From NCBI GenBank assembly GCA_937888765.1, contig CALASU010000053.1:1-17707 (forward strand): a stretch of 17,707 nucleotides of DNA. The letters are read 5' to 3'. This DNA comes from an uncultured Clostridia bacterium (lineage in GTDB: Bacteria; Bacillota; Clostridia; Lachnospirales; Anaerotignaceae). A program made the position numbers and the translations under genes. This document shows, one piece after another, positions 1 to 6,571 of the stretch; position 1 is the first letter of the stretch; every line of letters begins with the position of its first letter. The notes beneath the pieces are model-generated. The model ran no database searches. It was not told the DNA's origin and saw nothing but the letters and a program-made list of their open reading frames with translations.

Positions 1-237
1 CGCTTCCGCTCTGCCAAAGGAAACCTCCACATGCGGCTCAAATTTATGCACTGCCTGTGTGATCTTTTCCCGCAATGCTGTTTCGTCGCTGCCGTCTTTC
101 CACTGTACTGTCATTTCCTGCTTCATCAGATTGATGGAAACCGCATCCGTTTCTGTCAGCTTCTCAATCGTTGTTTCGATCTTGCCCGCACAGTTTGCAC
201 AGGTCAGCCCTTTTACCGCTACTTTCCATTCTGCCAT
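1..237 (-). CDS. Heavy-metal P1B-type ATPase (CadA/ZntA-like), N-terminal fragment
   Basis: Only the first 79 codons are in the window; the gene runs off the left edge. The product starts MAEWKVAVKGLTCANCAGKIE, a heavy-metal-associated (HMA) domain with the metal-binding CxxC at Cys13 and Cys16. The GLTCANCAGK stretch closely resembles the N-terminus of CadA/ZntA zinc-cadmium-lead exporters. The family pumps metal out across the cytoplasmic membrane using ATP, but the membrane and catalytic parts are outside the window. A free-standing HMA chaperone is possible but less likely, because no stop codon appears and an ArsR-type metal sensor lies directly upstream. The start is supported by GAGGTGG five bases before the ATG. 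A CzrA-type operator lies about 20 bases upstream of the start, so metal-dependent derepression is expected. Confidence 0.75.
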   Translation of the reverse strand, partial: MAEWKVAVKGLTCANCAGKIETTIEKLTETDAVSINLMKQEMTVQWKDGSDETALREKITQAVHKFEPHVEVSFGRAEA

Positions 238-257
238 TGTATCCACCTCTTATCTGT

Positions 258-279
258 TCAAATGAGTAATTGTTCATGC
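258..279 (-). promoter_or_regulatory. CzrA/SmtB-type operator in front of the metal ATPase
   Basis: Read on the minus strand, this 22-bp site contains ATGAACAATTACTCA followed by TTTGA. It matches the operator at 726-747 at 16 of 22 positions, including the core ATGAACAA. Imperfect TGAA/TTCA dyads of this kind are typical binding sites of ArsR-family zinc and cadmium sensors. It ends about 20 bases before the ATPase start codon, so a bound repressor would block transcription of the exporter. No convincing -35/-10 pair was seen for this gene. Confidence 0.65.
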
Positions 280-286
280 GTTTTTT

Positions 287-317
287 AAAAATTTAAGGGC
301 AAAGCCCTCAAATTTTT
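287..317 (-). terminator. Hairpin terminator after the ArsR-type regulator
   Basis: The left arm at 287-300 and right arm at 304-317 pair with one mismatch around an AAA loop: a GGGC/GCCC core continued by an A/T-rich stem. The regulator's stop codon lies in one arm. The stem is followed by AAAAAA rather than a T-run on the minus strand, so termination may be partial. Its GGGC-AAA-GCCC core also resembles the 3-nt-loop palindromes elsewhere in the window. Confidence 0.5.
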
Positions 318-684
318 ATTCGTGATATCCTCTCTTATGCCGCACATGGCTCATACCCTGCTCCAGTACCTCTTTGACATGCTCGTCATCCAGAGAATAA
401 AATACCGCTTTTCCTTCCTTACGGTATTTTACCAGATCATTCTGACGCAGTACCCGCAGCTGATGGGAAATCGCCGACTGTGTCATATCCAGTCCCTCAG
501 CCAGTTCACTCACGTTCTTTTCTCCTGTCAGCAGAAGCTGTAATATGCGGATGCGTGTACCATCGCCGAATACCTTGAAAAATTCCGCCAGATCCAGTAA
601 AAATTCCTTTTCCAGTTCTGCCAGTACATCAAATGCCTCTTCCGTTGCTTCTTTTACAGGCACTTCCTTTTCAACTGCTTCCAT
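316..684 (-). CDS. ArsR/SmtB-family zinc/cobalt-responsive repressor (CzrA-like)
   Basis: This 122-residue winged-helix regulator is the usual length for ArsR/SmtB proteins. An acidic N-terminal extension of about 30 residues precedes the core FKVFGDGTRIRILQLLL. The recognition region is SELAEGLDMTQSAISHQLRVL, followed by the wing KYRKEGKAVFYSL. The last helix contains D-E-H, then a His after 10 residues, then a His two residues further (D-x-H-x10-H-x2-H). This is the alpha-5 ligand set of CzrA-type Zn/Co sensors. The cysteine motif ELCVCDL of CadC/ArsR (alpha-3) sensors is replaced by KNVSELA. Metal binding in this family releases the operator. Matching operators lie before this gene and before the downstream metal ATPase, so it probably controls both. 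GGGGGAG precedes the ATG by three bases. Confidence 0.9.
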   Translation of the reverse strand: MEAVEKEVPVKEATEEAFDVLAELEKEFLLDLAEFFKVFGDGTRIRILQLLLTGEKNVSELAEGLDMTQSAISHQLRVLRQNDLVKYRKEGKAVFYSLDDEHVKEVLEQGMSHVRHKRGYHE

Positions 685-725
685 CCGCTCCCCCTCTTTC
701 TGATTTTATTTCTGATCTCCGTTTT

Positions 726-747
726 TCATTTGAATACTTGTTCATAT
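726..747 (-). promoter_or_regulatory. CzrA/SmtB-type operator of the regulator gene
   Basis: On the minus strand the site reads ATATGAACAAGTATTCAA followed by ATGA, an imperfect TGAAcaa/TTCA dyad typical of this sensor family. It overlaps the -10 element at 746-751 and the expected transcription start, as well as the stop codon of the upstream calcium ATPase. A bound repressor would shut its own promoter (autoregulation). Confidence 0.7.
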
Positions 748-3450
748 GTTATCATATTCAGCTTCTTTTGTCAATGTATACTTTCTTAGTAGGGTATCTT
801 TCCATTTTTCCAGTTCCACCACAGGCAGGGGCACAAGTGCCAAACCTGCCACAATCAGCCATTCTGTCCCGCTCAACGGACAAACCTGAAATACACTTGC
901 CAGAGGTTCTATCATAATCACACTGATCTGTAACAGTCCCCCTACCAGAAACGCCCCGATCAGCCATGGATTGCTTTTCATGGAAACCGTAAACAAAGAC
1001 TGCTCCGTCCGCATATTAAACGCGTGCACAAGCTGGGAAAGCGAAAGCACCGCAAACGCCATTGTCCGCCCTGTTGTGTACATCTTTTCTTCATCGAAAT
1101 AAATATGCCCGATACCAAACGCCAGCAAAGCCAGCATCCCGATCATCATGCCCTCCACAGCAATACGGCCGCCAAGCCCGTCCGCAAAAAGCGAGCTGTC
1201 CCGTCTGGGCGGGCGTTCCATACAGTTTTTTTCCGCAGGGTCTAAGCCAAGTGCAATCGCAGGCAGGGAATCCGTAACCAGATTAACCCACAAAAGCTGT
1301 ATCGGCAGTAATGGTGCCGCCCAGCCGAAAACCATCGCCGCAAAAATCGTGATGATCTCCCCGATATTGCTCGACAGCAGAAAATGTACTGCCTTGCGGA
1401 TGTTATCATAAATCCCTCTGCCCTCCTGTACAGCCGCCACAATGGTTGCAAAATTATCATCCATCAGCACCATATCCGCCGCACCCTTAGCAACCTCTGT
1501 TCCGTTTTTCCCCATCGCACAGCCGATATCCGCCGCCCGCAGGGCAGGGGCATCATTCACACCATCGCCGCTCATTGCCACCACTCGCCCATCCTTCTGA
1601 AAGGCTTTCACGATCCGCACTTTATGCTCAGGGGCAACACGGGCAAATACGGTACAGCTCTCAGCCGCCTGCTCCAGTTCACTGTCGTCCATCTGCTCCA
1701 GTTCCTGCCCTGTAATCACACGATCCCCCGTCTGATAAATGCCCAGATTTGCCGCAATCGCCTGTGCCGTCAGTGCATGGTCGCCCGTAATCATCACAGG
1801 GCGGATTCCCGCCTGCTTGCAGATACGCACCGCTTCCGCCGCTTCCGCTCTTGGCGGGTCAATCAGCCCTGCCAGCCCCGCAAAAACCAGATCTTTTTCC
1901 AAATATTCACTTGTATACGCTTTCGGCTTCTCCTCCCATTCCCGAAATGCCACCGCAACCACCCGCAGGGCATTTGCCGCCATTTCTCCGTTTTTCATGC
2001 GGATTTCACTTTTTCTTCTGCCATCAAAGGCAGTCTGTCCCGCTCCGTCCAGACAACGACTGCATCTTTCGATCAGTATATCAGGTGCACCCTTTGTAAC
2101 AGAAATCCATTTTCCATTTTCCGACTGGTGTACAGTTGTCATCAGCTTCCGCTCCGAGGAAAACGGAATTTCTCCTACACGGGGCAATTCCTTCCAGATT
2201 CCTTTCAGAGACACGCCGCCTTCCTCTGCCGCTTCTGCCAGTGCCTTTTCCGTAGGCTCCGCCAGAATCCTTGTCCCCTCCCGCTTGGCATCGTTGCAGA
2301 GCGCAAACAGCGTCAATATAAACCGCCGCTTTTCCTCGTCCTGCTCTACTTTCTTTTTCCCCACTGCCGCAAGCTGTGTTACTTTCATACGGTTCTGTGT
2401 CAATGTTCCCGTTTTATCAGAACAGATGATTTCGGCACTGCCCAGTGTTTCCACCGCAGGCAATCGTCGGATCACTGCATTTTTTTTCGATAATCTCTGC
2501 ATCCCAATGGCAAGCACAATTGTCACAATAGCGGGAAGCCCCTCGGGAATCGCCGCCACAGCAAGGCTCACAGAGGTCATAAACATCGCAAACGGCTCCT
2601 GCTTCTGCAGTAACCCCATTGCAAAGATTACAGCACAGATCGCCAAAGCCCCCATGCCAAGCAGTTTTCCCGTTTCTCCGAGTTTTTTCTGCAAAGGGGT
2701 TTCGTTTTCTTCCTGTTCTGCCAGAAGCGAAGCAATCCGCCCGATTTCCGTATCCATCCCCCTTGCCGTCACAATCGCCTTTCCGTTGCCTGTCAGTACA
2801 TAGCTTCCAGAAAGCACCATATTTTTTCTGTCACCAAGCATGGTATCTGCCGCCAGTGTCCTCGTTTCTTTCTCTATCGAGAGCGATTCCCCCGTGATGG
2901 CACTTTCTTCTGTTTTCATACCGTTTGCTTCTGTCAGCCTGCCGTCCGCACAGATATAATCCCCCGCAGAAAGCAGAAGGATATCCCCCATTACCACTTC
3001 TTCGGCAGGGATTTCTTTTTCCCGGCCTTCCCGCAGTACCCTCGCTTTCGGTGCAGAAAGCTCTTTCAGTGCTTCCAGTGCCTTTTCCGCCTTACTCTCC
3101 TGCATCACGCCCAGAAGTGCATTCAGTACCACGATTGCCACAATGATCACAGAATCCACAAAATCCTTTTCGCCGTTGAGATACGACACCCCAAAGGATA
3201 CCGCCGCCGCCCCCAATAATACCAGAATCATAAAATCATTGAACTGCGCCAGAAAGCGACCGAAGAATCCCTTTTTTCCTTCTTTCTGCTCCAGCCTGTT
3301 CTTCCCCTGCTCCTGCAATCTTTTCTTTGCATCCTCTGTCGAAAGTCCTGTTCGGCTGTCTGTCTGCAAAGTCTTTTCGATCTCCTTAATAGATTGATTC
3401 CACCACTGCATATGCTCACCCGTTTCCTTAAAATTTCTTTGGTTGTCCAT
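742..3450 (-). CDS. P2-type calcium-transporting ATPase (SERCA/PMCA-like)
   Basis: At 902 residues this is full length for bacterial P2 ATPases. It has the cation-ATPase N-terminal domain (about 15-80), the actuator motif TGES (186-189), the phosphorylated Asp345 in DKTGTLT, the nucleotide-binding KGAPD (453-457) and the hinge GDGVNDAP from 628. Ion-site residues match SERCA: IPEGL in M4 (301-305), SSNIGE in M5 (Asn695, Glu698) and NLVTD in M6 (Asn723, Thr726, Asp727). These support Ca2+ export from the cytoplasm; Mn2+ transport cannot be excluded. AAGG lies upstream of the first ATG, but Met14 (position 3411), preceded by GGGTGA, is an equally good start and sits closer to the conserved domain. 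The gene diverges from ytaF, and its end contains the promoter of the metal-sensor gene. Confidence 0.92.
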   Translation of the reverse strand: MDNQRNFKETGEHMQWWNQSIKEIEKTLQTDSRTGLSTEDAKKRLQEQGKNRLEQKEGKKGFFGRFLAQFNDFMILVLLGAAAVSFGVSYLNGEKDFVDSVIIVAIVVLNALLGVMQESKAEKALEALKELSAPKARVLREGREKEIPAEEVVMGDILLLSAGDYICADGRLTEANGMKTEESAITGESLSIEKETRTLAADTMLGDRKNMVLSGSYVLTGNGKAIVTARGMDTEIGRIASLLAEQEENETPLQKKLGETGKLLGMGALAICAVIFAMGLLQKQEPFAMFMTSVSLAVAAIPEGLPAIVTIVLAIGMQRLSKKNAVIRRLPAVETLGSAEIICSDKTGTLTQNRMKVTQLAAVGKKKVEQDEEKRRFILTLFALCNDAKREGTRILAEPTEKALAEAAEEGGVSLKGIWKELPRVGEIPFSSERKLMTTVHQSENGKWISVTKGAPDILIERCSRCLDGAGQTAFDGRRKSEIRMKNGEMAANALRVVAVAFREWEEKPKAYTSEYLEKDLVFAGLAGLIDPPRAEAAEAVRICKQAGIRPVMITGDHALTAQAIAANLGIYQTGDRVITGQELEQMDDSELEQAAESCTVFARVAPEHKVRIVKAFQKDGRVVAMSGDGVNDAPALRAADIGCAMGKNGTEVAKGAADMVLMDDNFATIVAAVQEGRGIYDNIRKAVHFLLSSNIGEIITIFAAMVFGWAAPLLPIQLLWVNLVTDSLPAIALGLDPAEKNCMERPPRRDSSLFADGLGGRIAVEGMMIGMLALLAFGIGHIYFDEEKMYTTGRTMAFAVLSLSQLVHAFNMRTEQSLFTVSMKSNPWLIGAFLVGGLLQISVIMIEPLASVFQVCPLSGTEWLIVAGLALVPLPVVELEKWKDTLLRKYTLTKEAEYDNI
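746..774 (-). promoter_or_regulatory. Promoter of the ArsR-type regulator
   Basis: On the minus strand the -35 is TTGACA (769-774), the spacer is 17 bp and the -10 is TAACAT (746-751). The whole promoter lies inside the last ten or so codons of the calcium ATPase gene, and the operator begins within its -10. Confidence 0.7.
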
Positions 3451-3485
3451 CTTTCTTTACCTTATGCGGACAAACCCAAAAAAAG

Positions 3486-3513
3486 ACCCCCTGCATACAA
3501 TAACACAGGGGGT
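3486..3513 (+). promoter_or_regulatory. Hairpin covering the ytaF ribosome-binding site
   Basis: ACCCCCTG (3486-3493) pairs perfectly with CAGGGGGT (3506-3513) around a 12-nt loop. The right arm contains most of the Shine-Dalgarno AGGGGGTG (3507-3514), which lies five bases before the ytaF ATG at 3520. In the mRNA this stem would hide the ribosome-binding site. Confidence 0.6.
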
Positions 3514-3519
3514 GGGCTT

Positions 3520-4080
3520 ATGTTGTTTTCATTGCTTCTTGCTTTTTCCGTCAGTGTGGATGCTCTGGGCATCGGGCTTTCCTACGGTCTTCGGAAGATC
3601 CGCTTTCCATATTCTTCGCTTTTTCTCTTATTCTCAGAAACCTTTGTGATGATTGCAGGCTTTCTGCATCTGGGAAAAGTGCTCTCAGGATTTTTTCCTG
3701 CTGTACTTGCCGAAAACCTTTCTGTTGGGATTCTGTTTCTGTTCGGCTTCTGGCTCTGTCTGCCAAAACAGGATGCAGACTCGCCCCTGCATACACCGAC
3801 ACTCTGCGATAAAAATAAATCCTCCGTATTAGAGCCGAAGGAAGCCCTGCTTCTGGGGTTCATTCTCTCCATGGACTCCTTTGCCATCGGACTGAGTGCC
3901 GCTTCTCTGGAAGTGCCGCTTCTGCCGCTGTTTGCCGCCCTGTTTCAGACTGGTTTCCTTTTCCTCGGAGAACGACTCGGCAATCGCCTTGTACTGCTTA
4001 CCTCCCCTAAGGAAACCCTCTGGGGACTGCTTTCCGGCGGTACACTGATGCTCCTCGCTGTTTTCATGCTCCTGAAATAA
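3520..4080 (+). CDS. ytaF: YtaF/MntP-family membrane protein (DUF204), probable cation exporter
   Basis: The product is a 186-residue, very hydrophobic protein with about six membrane segments in two related halves. Each half carries the family's acidic motif: SVDALGIG (Asp14) and SMDSFAIG (Asp119). The stretch after the first, GLSYGLRKIRFP, strongly recalls Bacillus YtaF, a sporulation-period membrane protein of the same superfamily as the manganese exporter MntP. Mn2+ export is therefore an inference from the superfamily. The linker between the halves (about 82-107) is hydrophilic and short, which makes the protein smaller than I recall YtaF being. The ATG at 3520 is chosen because AGGGGGTG lies five bases upstream; an in-frame extension back to 3394 overlaps the divergent ATPase gene and carries no signal. 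A hairpin covers the ribosome-binding site. Confidence 0.85.
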   Translation: MLFSLLLAFSVSVDALGIGLSYGLRKIRFPYSSLFLLFSETFVMIAGFLHLGKVLSGFFPAVLAENLSVGILFLFGFWLCLPKQDADSPLHTPTLCDKNKSSVLEPKEALLLGFILSMDSFAIGLSAASLEVPLLPLFAALFQTGFLFLGERLGNRLVLLTSPKETLWGLLSGGTLMLLAVFMLLK

Positions 4081-4118
4081 AAAAGGCATATTTCACTTCT
4101 TCGCAAAATACGCCTTTT
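4081..4118. terminator. Bidirectional terminator between ytaF and the DUF1846 gene
   Basis: AAAAGGC (4081-4087) pairs with GCCTTTT (4112-4118). The stem continues as TATTT/AAATA after one A-C mismatch, which becomes a G-U pair on the minus strand. T-runs follow in both directions. It begins immediately after the ytaF stop codon and can also end minus-strand transcripts coming from DUF1846. Confidence 0.7.
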
Positions 4119-4142
4119 CCAATCCTCTAAATATATTATTTT

Positions 4143-4218
4143 GCAGAAACAAAGTTTCTGCGTATAAGGGTGCAGGGAAATTATTTCCCTGCTGGGGGTT
4201 TGGGGGCGATGCCCCCAA
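4143..4218. repeat. Cluster of three perfect palindromes (intergenic repeat)
   Basis: Three consecutive perfect hairpins lie here: GCAGAAAC-AAA-GTTTCTGC (4143-4161), GCAGGGAAA-TTA-TTTCCCTGC (4172-4192) and TTGGGGGC-GAT-GCCCCCAA (4200-4218). All have 3-nt loops. The architecture resembles the clusters at 8881-8958 and 12842-12970, which suggests a dispersed repeat family. None has a T-run, so they are not standard terminators, though they may slow polymerase or protect the 3' end of the DUF1846 message. Confidence 0.7.
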
Positions 4219-4222
4219 TATT

Positions 4223-5707
4223 TTATTTATGGAATAATTTTTTTGTCTGATATTTGGGCTCACAGGTCAGATTCACACCCAGCTTTTTGAACACATTTTC
4301 GTCCACAGAAGATAGAATCACTGTAGAATGTACTTCACAGCATTTCAGCTTTTCCAGCTGTTTCAGCGCCAGTTCTGCCAGAGGGTCTGTTGCCGCACAG
4401 ATGCTCAGCGCAATCAGCACTTCATCGGTATGCAGACGAGGATTTCTGTTGCCCAGATGTCCCACCTTCAGCTTCTGGATGGGTTCAATGATTGTGGGAG
4501 AAATCAGTTTCAGTTCTTTTTCAATGCCTGCCAGATGCTTCAGCGCATTCAGAAGCATTGCGGAGGAAGCCCCAAGCAATTCACTTGTTTTGCCTGTTAT
4601 GATTGTGCCGTCAGCCAATTCAATCGCCGCCGCAGGATCGCCTGTTTCTTCTGCTCTTGCATTTGCCGCTGTTGCAACCGTTCTGTCAGCTACACCTGTC
4701 CCCGCCTGTTTCATCAGCAGTTCCAGTTTATAAATCACATCGTCTGTCAAGGTACCTTTTCTGAGTTCACGCAATGCCTGATAGTAACGGCGTACGATTT
4801 CTGTTCTTGCCGCACTGCATACCGCTTCATCATCAAAAATACAGTTGCCTACCATATTGACACCCATATCTGTAGGAGATTTGTAAGGAGAACTGCCGTA
4901 AATCTGTTCAAACATAGCGTTCAATACAGGGAATACCTCAACATCACGGTTATAGTTTACAGTCGTTTCGCCGTATGCTTCCAGATGGAAAGGGTCAATC
5001 ATGTTCACATCATTCAGATCCGCTGTTGCCGCTTCATATGCCAGATTGACAGGGTGGCTCAGAGGAATATTCCAGATAGGGAAGGTTTCAAATTTCGCAT
5101 AACCTGCTTTTACCCCGCGTTTGTTTTCATGGTACAGCTGAGAAAGACATGTTGCCATCTTGCCGCTGCCGGGGCCGGGTGCTGTCAGCACCACCAGAGA
5201 ACGCTGTGTTTCGATATAGTCGTTTTTGCCAAAGCCTTCTTCGCTCACAATCAGAGGAATATTGGCAGGATAGCCTTTGATGGGGTAATGCTTATATACT
5301 TTCAGACCCAGAGATTCCAGTTTCTTTTCATATGCAATGACGCTTGCCTGTCCATTGAACTGTGTCAGCACCACACTGCCCACATACAGTCCGTAGCCAC
5401 GGAATGCATCAATCAGACGCAGTACGTCCATATCATAGGTAATGCCCAGATCCCCTCTGACTTTGTTCTTTTCAATATCGCCCGCACTGATAACAATAAC
5501 AATTTCCGCATCATCCTTCAGCTGTACCAGCATATCAATCTTACTGTCTGGCTGGAAGCCGGGCAATACACGGGATGCATGGTAATCATCAAACAGCTTG
5601 CCGCCAAACTCCAGATACAGCTTGCCGCCAAACTGAGCAATCCGTTCTTTGATATGCTTAGACTGCAGTTTCAGATACTTTTCATTATCAAATCCTACTC
5701 GCATCAT
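4223..5707 (-). CDS. DUF1846 family protein, function unknown
   Basis: This 494-residue soluble protein carries the conserved start RVGFDNEKYLKLQSKHI of the DUF1846 family. Structures exist for family members, but I know of no assigned reaction. A glycine-rich segment TAPGPGSGKMATCLSQLY (about 175-192) resembles a nucleotide-binding P-loop (GPGSGK, 178-183), though the surrounding fold is not a standard P-loop NTPase. Later conserved stretches include SPTDMGVNMVGNCIFDD and LGNRNPRLHTDEVLIALS. No signal peptide or membrane segment is visible. Two consecutive ATGs open the frame; GGGAGAGG lies six bases before the first. It is a single-gene unit with its own promoter, followed by palindromes and a bidirectional terminator. 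ATP or nucleotide binding is inference only. Confidence 0.88.
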   Translation of the reverse strand: MMRVGFDNEKYLKLQSKHIKERIAQFGGKLYLEFGGKLFDDYHASRVLPGFQPDSKIDMLVQLKDDAEIVIVISAGDIEKNKVRGDLGITYDMDVLRLIDAFRGYGLYVGSVVLTQFNGQASVIAYEKKLESLGLKVYKHYPIKGYPANIPLIVSEEGFGKNDYIETQRSLVVLTAPGPGSGKMATCLSQLYHENKRGVKAGYAKFETFPIWNIPLSHPVNLAYEAATADLNDVNMIDPFHLEAYGETTVNYNRDVEVFPVLNAMFEQIYGSSPYKSPTDMGVNMVGNCIFDDEAVCSAARTEIVRRYYQALRELRKGTLTDDVIYKLELLMKQAGTGVADRTVATAANARAEETGDPAAAIELADGTIITGKTSELLGASSAMLLNALKHLAGIEKELKLISPTIIEPIQKLKVGHLGNRNPRLHTDEVLIALSICAATDPLAELALKQLEKLKCCEVHSTVILSSVDENVFKKLGVNLTCEPKYQTKKLFHK

Positions 5708-5753
5708 AAAATACCTCTCCCTATGGTCTTTTGTTTTTCATATACAATATAGT

Positions 5754-5782
5754 ATTATACCGCTTTCTTCGCGGTTTTACAA
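5754..5782 (-). promoter_or_regulatory. Promoter of the DUF1846 gene
   Basis: On the minus strand a perfect -10 TATAAT (5754-5759) lies 17 bp from a -35-like TTGTAA (5777-5782), about 50 bases before the start codon. A short dyad, ACCGC/GCGGT (5759-5775), fills the spacer and could bind a regulator, although it may be chance. Confidence 0.7.
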
Positions 5783-5792
5783 ATGAAACTTA

Positions 5793-5830
5793 CAAAAAAA
5801 TACTAGAGGTATCTGGAAATACAGATACCC
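5793..5830 (-). terminator. Intrinsic terminator of the recD2-comF operon
   Basis: A perfect 8-bp stem, GGTATCTG (5808-5815) with CAGATACC (5822-5829) and a 6-nt loop, is followed on the minus strand by a run of T (complement of 5793-5800). It lies about 20 bases after the comF stop codon. Confidence 0.8.
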
Positions 5831-5848
5831 CTGTCTTATATTTCTTTA

Positions 5849-6571
5849 TTATATATCTTCTTCCGATTCTGCTCCCGTCACTGCCAGACAGCATACCGAA
5901 ACGCTTTCTGCTCCTGCCCGCAGCAGGGCTTTTGCACATTCGTTACAGGTCGTTCCCGTAGTAAAAATATCATCTATCAGAAGCACCCGCTTTCCCTCTA
6001 TCGGGATTGCCGCTTCAAACACATTTTTCAGATTCTCTTTTCTTTCCTCGGGATTCAGTATACTCTGTGCAACCGTATCTCTGGTACGCCGCAGACCATC
6101 TTCTAAATACAGCAGTCCTGTCTGAGCAGCAATCTGCCTGCAAAGAAGCTCTGTCTGATCAAAGCCGCGCCGCTTCTCTTTCTTCGGATGCAGCGGCACA
6201 GAAAGCATCACATCCGTTTGTTCCAGCAGATGCCCCTGCTGTTCTTTCAGATACTCTGCCATCAGTGTTCCCATGCCGACAGAAAGCCCTTTGCCACCGT
6301 CATATTTATACAGATGAATGGCTTTTCGCACGGTCGCATAGGCAAACGCACCGCAGGCAAAGGAAAAGGAAAATACATTCAGACAATGCCCGCAAAACCC
6401 GTTTCCGTCCATCTCCATATGACAGTGCGGGCATTTTCCAGCAGAAAGATACGGTATTCTTTTGGCACACGCCGTACAGAGAAAACCGTCCCATTCCAGT
6501 GTCGTCAGCACTTCGCCGCAGACTGCACAGCGAGGCGGAAAAATCAGCTTTTTCAGAATGCTTCCCCACAT
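5849..6571 (-). CDS. comF: ComF family protein (phosphoribosyltransferase-like, competence-associated)
   Basis: The product has 240 residues. Two zinc-ribbon-like cysteine groups come first: CAVC/CTAC (Cys15, 18, 32, 35) and CPHC/CGHC (Cys47, 50, 60, 63). A type I phosphoribosyltransferase domain follows, with the PRPP loop RVLLIDDIFTTGTT (195-208) and the family motif KKEKRRGFDQTELL. ComF/GntX proteins support DNA uptake or single-strand DNA handling in naturally competent bacteria; the enzymatic reaction, if any, is not settled. The ATG lies inside the end of recD2, with the two frames overlapping by 19 bases. GGAGAG is eight bases before the ATG, so translation is probably coupled. The pairing with RecD2 suggests a shared role in DNA processing. 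No broken motifs were seen. Confidence 0.9.
   Translation of the reverse strand: MWGSILKKLIFPPRCAVCGEVLTTLEWDGFLCTACAKRIPYLSAGKCPHCHMEMDGNGFCGHCLNVFSFSFACGAFAYATVRKAIHLYKYDGGKGLSVGMGTLMAEYLKEQQGHLLEQTDVMLSVPLHPKKEKRRGFDQTELLCRQIAAQTGLLYLEDGLRRTRDTVAQSILNPEERKENLKNVFEAAIPIEGKRVLLIDDIFTTGTTCNECAKALLRAGAESVSVCCLAVTGAESEEDI

Noticed and set aside
3394..3519. Upstream in-frame extension of ytaF
   Set aside because: It overlaps the start of the divergent ATPase gene and adds a non-conserved stretch; the ribosome-binding site points to 3520.
3451..3519. yybP-ykoY manganese riboswitch before ytaF or the calcium ATPase
   Set aside because: The gap is too short for the full fold and I could not find its conserved loops; only a simple 8-bp stem is present.
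4328..5752. Long plus-strand open frame (474 codons) across the DUF1846 gene
   Set aside because: It is antisense to a clear conserved protein, rich in Cys, His and Phe as expected of a mirror frame, and has no ribosome-binding site or family motif.
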